From Rothia dentocariosa ATCC 17931 (GTDB lineage: Bacteria > Actinomycetota > Actinomycetes > Actinomycetales > Micrococcaceae), in assembly GCF_000164695.2 (NCBI RefSeq), contig NC_014643.1, forward strand, positions 496,001 to 560,000: a stretch of DNA of 64,000 nt, read 5' to 3'. The notes below the pieces were generated by a model that saw only the letters and a list, made by a program, of their open reading frames with translations, was not told the DNA's origin and did no database searches. Position numbers and translations under genes: made by a program. Below, piece after piece: positions 34,049-43,177 of this stretch; positions within the stretch are counted from its first letter, which is position 1; each line of letters begins with the position of its first letter.

Positions 34049-35122
34049 CTAACCCCGCCCACTCATGAGGGCGAGCGCCATTTCGAGGGGGCCGCGCTGC
34101 TGAATTTTCTCCCACAGAGTGCACAGCATCATCGCCAGCACCCACCATACAAGCAAGAACCCGAACCAGAGCGCATAACTATAGACGCTCCCCTGCTGCG
34201 GGGCGCGATAACCTTCACCGGCGACCATCGTCACGAGCCGCCCGCCGCCGTAGAATGCCAGCCCCAGCATCACAATGGATGCGCTCAGCGACATTCGGCC
34301 CAGCCGCGCGAACGGTTCCAGCACGCCTTTTCCGGCGCTGAGCCGCGCAAATTCGCCCCAGGTGCAGATGGTTCCCGCCACTCCCACGATGGTGAGTATG
34401 ATCGGCCACGTGAGCGGTCCCAGTTGGGCATGCGGATACACCCACAGGTAGATGCTCACGGCAAGAGAACCCAGCGCCACCGGTGTGCCCAGGCGTGCGC
34501 CGAGTTTTTCGTATCCTCGCCACAGCACCATGCCCAAGCCCATAAGCCAAATGAGTTTGAATCCATCCTGAAACATGGTTCCCGCGCTCTCGTTCACGAT
34601 TGCTGGGATTGTGCGATGCAGCCAGTCGTCGGCAGTCCACCCGCCCACGCTCAGCCGCTCGTAAGTGAACGGCACGGCGGGGCTGGCGAGCACGGTCACG
34701 GCAAGCTGCACCCAAAACGGCATGTACACCAGCCCGATGCTCAGCAGGGTCAGCACAGCTAGGGGCAGAAGCATATCGAAACGGATGGGGAAGTCTTTCC
34801 ACCCGGAAAAAGCCTGATCCGCAAAGGTGCTGTGTGGAAGTTGGGCGAGAATCCAGCCGAGCACGCAGAACGCCAGAAAACGCACGATGCTGCTCGCAAA
34901 AAACTGCGGAAAAGCCACCTTGCGAGAGTATAAATATGCAGCCGCTCCCAGAATTACGGTAAACAAGTTCAACGCCTGTGGAAGCACCTGTGAAAGCCAG
35001 CTCATATGTTTGCCGGGCACCAGATTAAGACTTACGCTCACAGGAATGAGCATGAGCAGAAGCGCAAAAGCGCGAGCGCTGTCTAACCCGGTATCTCGCC
35101 GGGTGTTGGTTTCCGGTAGCAT
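34049..35122 (-). CDS. Multi-pass membrane protein, DUF418-like
   Basis: 357 residues with about nine to ten hydrophobic helices. The N-terminal RDTGLDSARAFALLLMLIPV resembles the R-x-x-x-L-D-x-x-R-G-x-A-x-L start of DUF418/DUF1624 membrane acyltransferase-like proteins. The C-terminal GPLEMALALMSG resembles the terminal GPLE-x-x-W motif of DUF418. The helices in between match that layout. The substrate is unknown; an envelope acyl-transfer role is only an analogy. GCATGCTACCGG upstream gives no strong ribosome-binding site. It is divergent from the antiporter gene. Confidence 0.65.
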   Translation of the reverse strand: MLPETNTRRDTGLDSARAFALLLMLIPVSVSLNLVPGKHMSWLSQVLPQALNLFTVILGAAAYLYSRKVAFPQFFASSIVRFLAFCVLGWILAQLPHSTFADQAFSGWKDFPIRFDMLLPLAVLTLLSIGLVYMPFWVQLAVTVLASPAVPFTYERLSVGGWTADDWLHRTIPAIVNESAGTMFQDGFKLIWLMGLGMVLWRGYEKLGARLGTPVALGSLAVSIYLWVYPHAQLGPLTWPIILTIVGVAGTICTWGEFARLSAGKGVLEPFARLGRMSLSASIVMLGLAFYGGGRLVTMVAGEGYRAPQQGSVYSYALWFGFLLVWWVLAMMLCTLWEKIQQRGPLEMALALMSGRG

Positions 35123-35456
35123 GCATCTCCTGCTCGCTCGTGCCTGTGGTGGTGCATTCTACGGTACCGTGTTCTGCGGGCGGTTTCTAGCGGCGCCTGA
35201 TGCTGTGATGGTTCGTGTTGAGGGTATGCCGCATCACGTGATGTCAAAATGTTTTGCCCCAGCTCAGGGCGCAGATGTGCAGGGTGGGTGCAAGATACCG
35301 GATTGTTGTGTGCGGATTATCCGCTAACTTCGGAACGTCATGTGATACCTTAGGCAGCTGGAGTAGATTTCCTCGCCCGCTGTACTTACGCCCGACCTCC
35401 TTGAAGCCGCCTCCTATGTGAATAACCCGAAGTATCTAAGGTATGCTTTCTTCACT
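35123..35456. other. Divergent intergenic region
   Basis: 334 bp. A TATGCT -10-like element ends 9 nt before the antiporter ATG at 35457. Nothing else was recognised. Confidence 0.3.
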
Positions 35457-36926
35457 ATGAACGTTCTGGATGTTTCTCAGCTTGCCCAGCCCCTCGCCGC
35501 CGCGCACACGCATATTCTTGCTGCGGGTCCGCACGAGGCGTCCGGGGTTGAGGGTACCGCGCAGTATGTCTCGATTTTTTGGGTGACCTTAGCGGCGCTG
35601 CTTTCGCCCATCATGTCGCGGCTAACGGGCAAGCGCATCCCTGATGTGGTGTTCCTGCTGATCTGCGGTGTGCTCATTGGCCCGAACGCGCTGGGGCTGG
35701 CATCCGGCAGCGACGGCGGCATTCCGCTGCTGAAAGAGCTGGGTTTAGGCATGCTCTTTCTGATTGCCGGGTTTGAGATTAACGTCGATTCGCTGCGTAA
35801 CCGCCAGGGTAAAAGCGCGATCGCAACCTGGTTCGTTTGCTTTGCACTGGGCGTGCTGGGGGCGGCGCTCATCACCGGTTTCGCCAAGGGTTTTAACACC
35901 TATATTGCGGTGGGTATTGCGCTGAGTTCCACGGCTCTGGGCACGCTGCTGCCCATGCTCAAATCCCATGGTGCAGCGGGTACTCGGGTGGGTAATGCGG
36001 TGCTGGTGCATGGTGCCGTTGGCGAGCTTTTCCCGATTTTTGCGATGTCGCTGCTGCTCTCCTCGTACTCGCCGGGTTTGGCGATTCTGATTCTGCTGGG
36101 GTTCATGGCGATTGCTGTGGTGACGGCGATTATTCCGCATCGTCTTCTGCAGAAAGTGCCCGGCCTGCGCCAGATTATGGCGGTAGAAACTAACACAACC
36201 AGTCAGCTCGTGCTGCGTCTTGCTATGTTTCTGCTGGCTACCCTCATCATGTTTACGGCGCTTTTCGGGCTGGATGCGGTGCTCGGCGCCTTCGCTGCAG
36301 GTATTATTATGCGTTCGCTCACCCCGGTGGGCGCACTTCACATGATCACGGCACGGTTAGAGACGGTCGGGTTTACGTTCATGATTCCGCTGTTTTTCGT
36401 GGTCAGCGGTATGGGGATTAACCCCTCTGTGGTGGCGTCTTCGCCTCTGCTGCTGGCGATGGTGGTTATCGGTATTCTGCTGGTGCGCGGGGTGCCGGTG
36501 TTTATTGCGGAGCGGTTCACGAACACGGGTTCGGGACTGCAGTCAATGAGCGAGAAGGTTGAGTTGGCGCTGTATTCAGCGGCGGGTCTGCCTATTATTG
36601 TGGCGGTCACGAGTATCGCCACGAGCTCGGGACTGCTGGAGAGCTCTACCGCATCGCTTCTGGTGGCAGGTGGTGCCCTCACGGTTCTGCTGTTCCCGCT
36701 GTGGGCTGCAGCCATTAAGCGGGCTTTTAGGTCACAGACGGCTGAGAATGAGTCCGGCGTTTCTAAACGTGCCCAGATTGATGCGTTGAAGGCGCACCGC
36801 AACGCGACGGTGAAGCTCACGACCGGTATGATTCCGGCTGTGAAACCGACGAAAGAAACGCACAGTCCTCTGCGGGGCAATGACTCTTCGGGGTCCTCCA
36901 AAACCCAGAAACCGCCGGAGAACTAG
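35457..36926 (+). CDS. Cation:proton antiporter, CPA2 family
   Basis: 489 residues from ATG 35457 (GTG 35418 is an alternative adding 13 residues). It has about 13 hydrophobic helices with the Na+/H+ exchanger signature: RIPDVVFLLICGVLIGPNALG, LLKELGLGMLFLIAGFEINV, ALSSTALGTLLPML and LDAVLGAFAAGIIMR. These fit the monovalent cation:proton antiporter-2 family. The ~65 C-terminal residues are hydrophilic and basic, without a recognised TrkA-N domain. It likely exchanges K+ or Na+ for H+ in pH or osmotic balance. Confidence 0.85.
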   Translation: MNVLDVSQLAQPLAAAHTHILAAGPHEASGVEGTAQYVSIFWVTLAALLSPIMSRLTGKRIPDVVFLLICGVLIGPNALGLASGSDGGIPLLKELGLGMLFLIAGFEINVDSLRNRQGKSAIATWFVCFALGVLGAALITGFAKGFNTYIAVGIALSSTALGTLLPMLKSHGAAGTRVGNAVLVHGAVGELFPIFAMSLLLSSYSPGLAILILLGFMAIAVVTAIIPHRLLQKVPGLRQIMAVETNTTSQLVLRLAMFLLATLIMFTALFGLDAVLGAFAAGIIMRSLTPVGALHMITARLETVGFTFMIPLFFVVSGMGINPSVVASSPLLLAMVVIGILLVRGVPVFIAERFTNTGSGLQSMSEKVELALYSAAGLPIIVAVTSIATSSGLLESSTASLLVAGGALTVLLFPLWAAAIKRAFRSQTAENESGVSKRAQIDALKAHRNATVKLTTGMIPAVKPTKETHSPLRGNDSSGSSKTQKPPEN

Positions 36927-36957
36927 CTGTTTTCTTTCCCAGGCTGAGGAAGTGTAT

Positions 36958-38802
36958 TTAGGTGAGGGTTTTGAGGATAGCCCGTGCGTGTTTTGCCGCC
37001 TGCGAGGACCCTTTAAAACCGCCTAACCACGCGGTCATCTCGGGGCTTAGCTGCGGGGAATCATTCACGCTACGCTTCGCGCCGTGAGCACGCACGTATT
37101 CCTGTGCATATACGCCCAGAAGCTTCCCCATCCCGTGCTGGGTGCGCTCACAATGCGGCAGCAGACCCCCTAAGAAACGCAGGGTGATGCGCGGGTCTAT
37201 GGCCGCCATATCTTCAAAGGTATGCGCCCACCGGGTGAACATCAGCGCCGGGGCAGCCTGCGAGAACCCTGTAGTGGCGTCTTCGTAGGAGAGCCGACCA
37301 CCAAGGTTCTCCGCCAACAGCTCGGCGGCTCCCGCACGGTCTATATGATGCTTTGAAGTGGCCAGCACAGCGAGCGCCTGCGAAGTGATGAAGTTCCACT
37401 GCCCCGGATGATTCCTGAGAGTCTGGACCATATCATGCATATAGTGGTGCCCGTCTTCTTCGTCGAGAAAGACCCATCGTTCCAACAGCCCTACCGCCAC
37501 GGGCACTGTGGAGGAAGGGCAGAGGCGCGCCAGTTCTTCGCAACTCGTTGTTGCATAGTGCAGGGTGAGTAGATGTTTTTCGTCTGGCATGTGGTGTGGT
37601 TCTGCGGCAGGCAGGTGCACGGTGGGGCTCCACCACACGTTTTCGGGTTTGCCGTTGGGGCGTTTCGCCTCGCTTTCACGATAATCCCAACTCACTCGAA
37701 TGCTCTCAAGAATATTGGGGACTTTCCCCGTACTTTTCCCGGAACGCACGTAATCAGGAGGCGGGGCATCGTGGTCCGTATCCCCGGCGGTTTGCTCGGT
37801 CTGCGCTGGGGCTTTCAAGGCTGTATGCTGCGCGGTTCCCTCTTCTGTACGTTTCAGGAGTTCGGCATCCTCTAATTCCTGCCGTGCAACAGGGCTGAGG
37901 TTCTGCACATGCTGATGCAGCGTTTCAGTCGCTTTGGCTTGATGCAGCAATTTTGCGGCTGCCACCTGCACCTGTGGATGCGCGTGGTTCAGCCCCACAA
38001 CAGATGTTTCGGCAACCGGCGTATCACCGACTGTACCGCGCAAAGAAGCCAAGAGTTTGAGGATCGCCAGCGCATTCGCCTTGCTCGTCAGCAGCGCGGG
38101 GGCGCATCCGCGAACGAACCAGTCGGCGTCAAGAAGACCCGCCCGATGCACCGCCGAAAGCTGTTTGACCGCTAGGGTGACGGTCGTGCCCACCGGCGAC
38201 CCCAGCAGGTTTACGAGCGTATCCTGCCGTTGAGCGGATTCTGCGGCGGTGGGTTTGAGCGCGGCATACATGCGGGAGAACCACCCGGCGCGGTAGGTCG
38301 CGAAGTCCCGCGCTAACGATGCCAGGCACGCATCCAGCAGATATTCCCGGGGAATCAGCCCCTCGGCGGAAGCATCAAGCAGTTCTCTCTGCCAGGTGTT
38401 TCTGAACGTATTTTTATCTACCGTCGCGAACGATCTTTCGGGGGTTCCCTCGACGGTGAACAGGTGCCACAGCAGCTCGTCACGAAATTGCCGGTCGTGG
38501 CGCAGCAGACTCTGCCGAAGCGAAACGTTCAAGTTCATAAGCGCCAGAAAATAGCCGTCGTCATGGTTCAGCTGCAGCCCATCGTAGAGCTCGGCTAACC
38601 GAAAGAACCCCTGATCGCACCAGTGAGGTGCGGGACTGGCCAGTCGTTCGATTTCCTCGCGGAACCCGCCCGCGCGCAGGCTGCCATAATTCTCGGCTTT
38701 GTACAGGGCATATACCTGTTCAGGGCCTTTGTCCGCGAGAAGCTGGGGTAAGTCCTGGATGAATTTTTTATAGGAGGTGCGAAGATCCATATCATTACTC
38801 AT
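36958..38802 (-). CDS. DUF6493-type repeat protein
   Basis: 614 residues, soluble, alpha-helical, with HEAT-like stretches (PQVQVAAAKLLHQAKATETLHQ; HIDRAGAAELLAENLGGRL). C-terminal MTAWLGGFKGSSQAAKHARAIL and the overall length fit DUF6493 proteins, which often accompany a SWIM-type zinc-finger gene. No such partner is adjacent here. Function unknown. CAGGATCAGCAA precedes the ATG. It converges with the antiporter gene, with stops 31 bp apart. Confidence 0.65.
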   Translation of the reverse strand: MSNDMDLRTSYKKFIQDLPQLLADKGPEQVYALYKAENYGSLRAGGFREEIERLASPAPHWCDQGFFRLAELYDGLQLNHDDGYFLALMNLNVSLRQSLLRHDRQFRDELLWHLFTVEGTPERSFATVDKNTFRNTWQRELLDASAEGLIPREYLLDACLASLARDFATYRAGWFSRMYAALKPTAAESAQRQDTLVNLLGSPVGTTVTLAVKQLSAVHRAGLLDADWFVRGCAPALLTSKANALAILKLLASLRGTVGDTPVAETSVVGLNHAHPQVQVAAAKLLHQAKATETLHQHVQNLSPVARQELEDAELLKRTEEGTAQHTALKAPAQTEQTAGDTDHDAPPPDYVRSGKSTGKVPNILESIRVSWDYRESEAKRPNGKPENVWWSPTVHLPAAEPHHMPDEKHLLTLHYATTSCEELARLCPSSTVPVAVGLLERWVFLDEEDGHHYMHDMVQTLRNHPGQWNFITSQALAVLATSKHHIDRAGAAELLAENLGGRLSYEDATTGFSQAAPALMFTRWAHTFEDMAAIDPRITLRFLGGLLPHCERTQHGMGKLLGVYAQEYVRAHGAKRSVNDSPQLSPEMTAWLGGFKGSSQAAKHARAILKTLT

Positions 38803-38864
38803 TTGCTGATCCTGTAGACTTGGCGCAAGACTCTGCTCGTTCGGCGTTTATGGTTCATTGTAGA

Positions 38865-38892
38865 GATTTTCCCGCGTCGATGCGGCACATTC
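38865..38892. repeat. 28-bp direct repeat, copy 1
   Basis: Begins GATTTTCCCGCG and ends GCGGCACATTC. It differs from the copy at 38926-38953 at two or three central bases. Confidence 0.7.
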
Positions 38893-38925
38893 CCATCCCA
38901 CACCCGCATTTGAACAGAGCCAGGC

Positions 38926-38953
38926 GATTTTCCCGCGCAGATGCGGCACATTC
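38926..38953. repeat. 28-bp direct repeat, copy 2
   Basis: Second copy, 61 bp after the first. Not part of a longer array. Confidence 0.7.
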
Positions 38954-39061
38954 GGAAAATTACAAGGTTCAGACGGTTTACCGACTTGAGGTCTTTGCAC
39001 CGCGGACTCTCGAACGGACTTTGCAGCCCTCTCGCTCGTATCCTCTTGGGGTGCCCTTTCC

Positions 39062-39130
39062 CCGAGTAGATATTATTTCGGCGAGCAGATAACAATCCGC
39101 TATCTGCTCGCCGAAATAATATCTGCTCAC
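39062..39130. repeat. 69-bp palindromic element, copy 2
   Basis: 30-bp arms with a GAGCAGAT-type octamer twice per arm (one base changed in the outer left copy). The loop is ACAATCCGC. Arms pair at all but two or three positions. Confidence 0.9.
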
Positions 39131-39707
39131 GCTCTAGGTGCGGGCGGGGAGATGCGCCCGACCGAGCCTCACCTGCTGCGTTCGCGTGCATCGCGCTTAC
39201 CGGTTTTAGGGCACCAACGAGTTGAGGTGTCTGAAACCATAAAATAAGAACATGTAATTTTGGTTTAATCGCTCTAAACCCACAAAAAGGGTATCCTAAG
39301 TTTTTATACATATAACCTCTTAAATTCCATAATTTACCCGTCACGTAATCGTTACCCGGCAGCATTACTTAAGGTCATTAACACCCTCAAAAGTCCGTAA
39401 TATTCGGTATTTTTACGACAAATTTTCGGCGTGTTACGACTCTTATCTTTTGCGAGTGACACTGTGTCAGCTAAGATGAAATAGATACGGCAGGGCTCCT
39501 CATAAATCCCACAGAATCCAATATCTCATGTGGGGTTGCAGGTTAGTCGAGACATGACTCTTCCGGGTAGTCCCGCGTTGACAGACGAGCTCTACAGGGA
39601 CGGAGAACGATATGGACTCAACCTCTGAATAGCTCATTAGAGCATCTCAACTTTACGGCCTCACACACTAATTCCATACGCACACACAGTCATTCTAAGG
39701 AAGACAA

Positions 39708-41264
39708 ATGCACCAAACACTCATGATGAGTGCCGGTGGTGTAGCACTAGACTTTCCTGCCTGGCTGCGCATCACCCACTTCATTAACTTTCTGATGATT
39801 GGACTTCTCATCCGATCCGGTTGGGAAGTTATTGCCTCACATCCGCGTTTTTACTGGAACAACCACTGCACCCCCGGGTCTGAGTGGCTCAAGTTCACGA
39901 AGGATAAGGTTTCAACCGTTCCTGGCGAATACACCGCCCGCGACGATCAACGAAGCCTCTCCCCTCTGATTTCGCTCCCCGGTAAGGCTCAGATTGGCTT
40001 GGGACGTGCTTGGCACGCTCTCACTACCGTCATCTGGATTGCTAATGGTCTGGTTTATGTGAGCCTACTCTTTATTACGGGTCAGTGGCGCCGTATTGTT
40101 CCTACCTCCTGGGATATTTTCCCCGAGGCATGGCAGTCCATCCAGATTTACGCGGGTTTCCAAATCCCCTCTATTGAGCATTTCCAACCCTACGATGCGC
40201 TTCAGAAGCTCATGTACTTCACCGTGGTTTTCATCGTGGCACCACTGATGATTGCCACCGGTCCTATCATGAGCCCCGCATTCTGCGGTCGCTTCCCACG
40301 CTACGTGCGGTTGTTCCGTAACCGCCAGACCGCCCGCTCAATTCACTTCTTGGGCATGGCGTTCTACTGCGTCTTCACCATCATGCACGTGGCGCTGGTA
40401 CTCATCGTTCACCCGCAGTACAACATTGCGCACATGATGCTCAATAAGAACTACAACGAGATTGATGCGGCACAGTTCGCCCAGGCAGTGACCATGCTGA
40501 TCGTTGGTGTCGTCGTAGTTCTCGCGGTCTGGATCGGTGCTTCCTACTGGTCGCATCGAGACCTGCGCTTCGCTCAGACCTTCGTTTGGGGTCTGACCCA
40601 GCCGGTTCGCAACCTGTTCCTGGATCGCATCTCCTCACGCCAGGTCAAGAAGCAGACCTTCACGGACGCCGACATTTCGCCGTTCCACTGGGTTAACACA
40701 CGCCCGCCTACAGAGCGTGAAAGCACCGAATGGAACCGACTGCGCGAACAGGACTTCGTAGATTATCGCCTGGAGCTGGGCGGTTTGGTGAAAGAACCGA
40801 AGTCGCTAAGCATCGACGATTTGAAGTCCTTGGGCAAGGAAGTCAATATTACGATGCACACCTGCATGCAGGGGTGGACGGGCATCGCCAAATGGGAAGG
40901 CGTTCGCCTGCGTGATGTACTCGCCCTTGTCGAAAAGGACGATAACGCACGGTACGTTATGGTGACTTCCTTCGGACACGTGGGTCACACCTACGATGGT
41001 CGCCCCACCGAACCCTACTACGAATGCTTGGATATCTCCATGGCAATGGAGGACGAAACCATTCTGGCTTGGGGTATGAACGATAAGCCCCTACCGGATG
41101 TTTACGGTGGTCCCCTACGCTTGCGTGCAGATTCCATGCACGGCTACAAGATGGTCAAGTGGGTTCAGAAAATTGAATGGATCAGCGATTACCGCGATGT
41201 TGGCGACGGTCAAGGCGGTAGCCGCGAAGATTCCGGTCTGCAGCACTTCGACGCTCGCGCGTAA
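39708..41264 (+). CDS. Membrane cytochrome b / molybdopterin-dependent oxidoreductase fusion
   Basis: 518 residues in two parts. Residues 1-310 are a cytochrome b561-like membrane domain with about five or six helices and candidate haem histidines (ITHFINFL, GRAWHALTTV, SIHFLGMAFY, IMHVALVLIVH). Residues 345-500 are a sulfite-oxidase-type molybdopterin domain with the cofactor-binding Cys in MHTCMQGWTGIAKWEGV, and SFGHVGHTYDGRP and LPDVYGGPLRLR. In MsrPQ-type systems the molybdenum and haem subunits are separate; here they are one chain. The substrate is unknown; reduction or oxidation of a sulfur compound is a family-based guess. Confidence 0.85.
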   Translation: MHQTLMMSAGGVALDFPAWLRITHFINFLMIGLLIRSGWEVIASHPRFYWNNHCTPGSEWLKFTKDKVSTVPGEYTARDDQRSLSPLISLPGKAQIGLGRAWHALTTVIWIANGLVYVSLLFITGQWRRIVPTSWDIFPEAWQSIQIYAGFQIPSIEHFQPYDALQKLMYFTVVFIVAPLMIATGPIMSPAFCGRFPRYVRLFRNRQTARSIHFLGMAFYCVFTIMHVALVLIVHPQYNIAHMMLNKNYNEIDAAQFAQAVTMLIVGVVVVLAVWIGASYWSHRDLRFAQTFVWGLTQPVRNLFLDRISSRQVKKQTFTDADISPFHWVNTRPPTERESTEWNRLREQDFVDYRLELGGLVKEPKSLSIDDLKSLGKEVNITMHTCMQGWTGIAKWEGVRLRDVLALVEKDDNARYVMVTSFGHVGHTYDGRPTEPYYECLDISMAMEDETILAWGMNDKPLPDVYGGPLRLRADSMHGYKMVKWVQKIEWISDYRDVGDGQGGSREDSGLQHFDARA

Positions 41265-41284
41265 AGTTCTGTAGCTTGTTCCTA

Positions 41285-41336
41285 GAAGCCCCTGCTGGGC
41301 ACCGGGTTACTCTCCCGGATGCGCGGCGGGGGCTTC
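41285..41336 (+). terminator. Hairpin terminator after the molybdopterin fusion gene
   Basis: GAAGCCCC pairs with GGGGCTTC, with an inner CCGGG/CCCGG stem. A weak T content follows. Confidence 0.65.
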
Positions 41337-41636
41337 GCTGTGCTCGTGCTGTGGGCGGATGCTCTTACTCCCCTAGCTTCGTGATGCGCGTGCTAGTGTG
41401 TGTGGCGACCTTGCCTCTGCACGCCTGCCGTATCCACCTCCGTGCTGTTCTCATGCTGCCCGGGTGGTGCGGGGGCATTGCATACGGGGTATGCAATGCA
41501 GCAGGCTTCTTCGACTACCTCTGCTTCCCTTGCCTCCCTTACCCTGCTCGCATATAGCTACCTACCACGTAAACCTAATACTCCCCCATGCGGTAGAGTA
41601 AATACACCAGCCATAATGCGTAGAAAGCGAGACCCG
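41337..41636. other. Intergenic region before lipoprotein array
   Basis: 300 bp. It contains TGCATAC-GGG-GTATGCA (a small hairpin near 41478) and, close to the first lipoprotein gene, a TAGAGTAAATACACCAGCC stretch that resembles the conserved region before the other two plus-strand lipoproteins. Confidence 0.35.
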
Positions 41637-42356
41637 ATGAGTTCTGTACACCTGCCCACGCGCAGAACCATTCTCACCCTCGGACTCACCGCCACAACCA
41701 TTACACTCAGCGGATGCGCACCATCAACACGCAGCCAAGAAAAACCAAGCCCCTCATACCCCTCGCCAACACAATCATTTGTCCGCGAGCCCGAATATGG
41801 GTACGGCTACGATGGAATTATTCGGCTTGATAATTATGAAAAATCTGGAAAATACACCCCAGCGACTCACGACCATAAAGCACTAAACGTTCCCAAACCC
41901 CTAAAACCCGAGTACATTAATGAGTACAGCCATGATGGTATCTGTGCTTTCCTAGCATATTGGATAGAATCAACCAACTACGCCTATCTCACCGGAGACC
42001 TTAAACCTCTAAGCCAGATAACAGATCCGTATAAAATTATCCATCCTGAAATCCTCAAAATGTATGAGGATAACACAGGATGGGTTATTGGGCCACAACA
42101 TATTTATACTCTTGAACTGGTTACACCAGCTTCAGGAAACGATTTCAAAGATTCCACAATCTATGAATGGCAAAGTGTGCTACGAGTTTCACCAGAAGCT
42201 ACGGTCTACGTAACCGCCAATAAATCAGAGAAATTATTTACAGATTTTATTGGTGCCCGCGAAAAAGCTGATATAAGTAGCGATGTACGTTATACAGACG
42301 GAGAATGGCATCTTGTGAATGATGATGGTTCTAACTCTTATAAGAAACCACTCTAA
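41637..42356 (+). CDS. Tat-type lipoprotein, DUF6318-like (array unit 1, plus strand)
   Basis: 239 residues. The signal has a twin-arginine-like start (PTRRTILTLGL) and lipobox LSGC. The mature part begins with a Ser/Pro-rich linker. The core carries NVPKPLKPEYINEYS, FLAYWIESTNYAYLTGDLKP, ILKMYEDNTGWVIGPQ and a C-terminal DGEWHLVNDDGS. The same layout (aromatic-rich helix, LTGD/E-x-x-PL, YEDxTGWV) occurs in all six lipoproteins of this cluster and fits the DUF6318 family as I know it. It is convergent with the next gene, 6 bp between stops. A candidate immunity protein for the nearby RHS-lipase toxin; this is inference. Confidence 0.75.
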   Translation: MSSVHLPTRRTILTLGLTATTITLSGCAPSTRSQEKPSPSYPSPTQSFVREPEYGYGYDGIIRLDNYEKSGKYTPATHDHKALNVPKPLKPEYINEYSHDGICAFLAYWIESTNYAYLTGDLKPLSQITDPYKIIHPEILKMYEDNTGWVIGPQHIYTLELVTPASGNDFKDSTIYEWQSVLRVSPEATVYVTANKSEKLFTDFIGAREKADISSDVRYTDGEWHLVNDDGSNSYKKPL

Positions 42357-42362
42357 AACCTC

Positions 42363-43079
42363 TCACGAAATCTGATAAACAACATCATAAGCAGTCTCAG
42401 ACCTCCACTTACCCTCCACATACGCAATCTGCAACTGCACCTCACCCGGCTGTAACCCTAGAACATCAGCCAAAGGACGAGTCTCCTTCGTGTCCGCATA
42501 AAACACCGAAGCACTGGCGTCTATACTCAACCGAGCACGCCACATATAGTTCTTAGATCCCTCAGGAGTTTCAACAGGTTTGGGATCCAGCAACTCTAAC
42601 TTTATCGGCGACTCCATAGGCGATAAATGCTGACTGATCACCCATCCAGTCTCGTCCTCATACAGCTTCACAATATCAGGACGAGCCGTCTTCAACTCAG
42701 GATCAATAATCTTCAAAGGCTCTGTCTCTCCCGTAAGCAACAAATAATTCAGGGCAGACACCCAAAAACCTAAAGCACTCCAGACATTAGAAACGATATA
42801 TTCGTTACTTGACTGATACGGGCGAGGAATTGGAACACCCCACGCACGATGCTCCCGAGTCCCAGGAATAAACTTACCAACCGCCTGAAACTCCCAATAC
42901 TTTGTAACGCCTGATTGGTCTTCCTCATCCCAAAATGGCTCCTCCGTAGACGAAGGAGAAGATGAAAAAACCTCAGTTCTAGAAGGAGCTGACCTAGAAA
43001 CAGCGCATGAACTCAACACCGAGCCAGCAACAACACCCAAACCACCAGTAAATATTAATCGGCGAGATAATCTGCCCAT
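42363..43079 (-). CDS. Tat-type lipoprotein, DUF6318-like (array unit 1, minus strand)
   Basis: 238 residues from the ATG after AAGGGGAGTATG. The frame stays open 15 codons further. It has a twin-arginine-like LSRRLIFTGG and lipobox LSSC. The core has YWEFQAVGKFIPGTREH, SALGFWVSALNYLLLTGETE and IVKLYEDETGWVIS, then LADVLGLQPGEVQLQIAYVEG. It is related to the plus-strand lipoproteins in the NYxxLTGE and YEDxTGWV segments but forms a distinct subgroup. Its central half is nearly identical in DNA to the copy at 45432-46151. Confidence 0.75.
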   Translation of the reverse strand: MGRLSRRLIFTGGLGVVAGSVLSSCAVSRSAPSRTEVFSSSPSSTEEPFWDEEDQSGVTKYWEFQAVGKFIPGTREHRAWGVPIPRPYQSSNEYIVSNVWSALGFWVSALNYLLLTGETEPLKIIDPELKTARPDIVKLYEDETGWVISQHLSPMESPIKLELLDPKPVETPEGSKNYMWRARLSIDASASVFYADTKETRPLADVLGLQPGEVQLQIAYVEGKWRSETAYDVVYQIS

Positions 43080-43177
43080 CATACTCCCCTTCATCGCAGC
43101 AAAATCAGCCAGGCAACAACCCAAACCCTATACAATAGAGTAATACACTGACCAAATGCCCAGAGAGCCAAACACCC
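43080..43177. promoter_or_regulatory. Divergent promoter between array units 1 and 2
   Basis: 98 bp containing CCTATACAATAGAGTAATAC and ACTGACCAAA. It is almost identical to 44613-44711. TACAAT is a likely -10 for the plus-strand gene. Confidence 0.5.

Larger units (their letters stand above)
38803..39707. other. Long intergenic region with repeats, upstream of the molybdopterin/cytochrome b gene
   Basis: 905 bp without a convincing gene. It holds a direct repeat pair (38865 and 38926), a 69-bp palindrome (39062-39130), and an AT-rich part from ~39240 to 39460 unlike the surrounding GC-rich DNA. Many short inverted and near-promoter sequences lie before ATG 39708, whose ribosome-binding site is CTAAGGAAGAC. 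A very short frame (ATG at 39612, six codons) could be a leader peptide but is weak. Confidence 0.4.

Noticed and set aside
41400..41636. An upstream extension of the first lipoprotein to 41400
   Set aside because: The extension would put ~80 residues before a clear Tat-type signal peptide; ATG 41637 aligns with the starts of the other two plus-strand lipoproteins.
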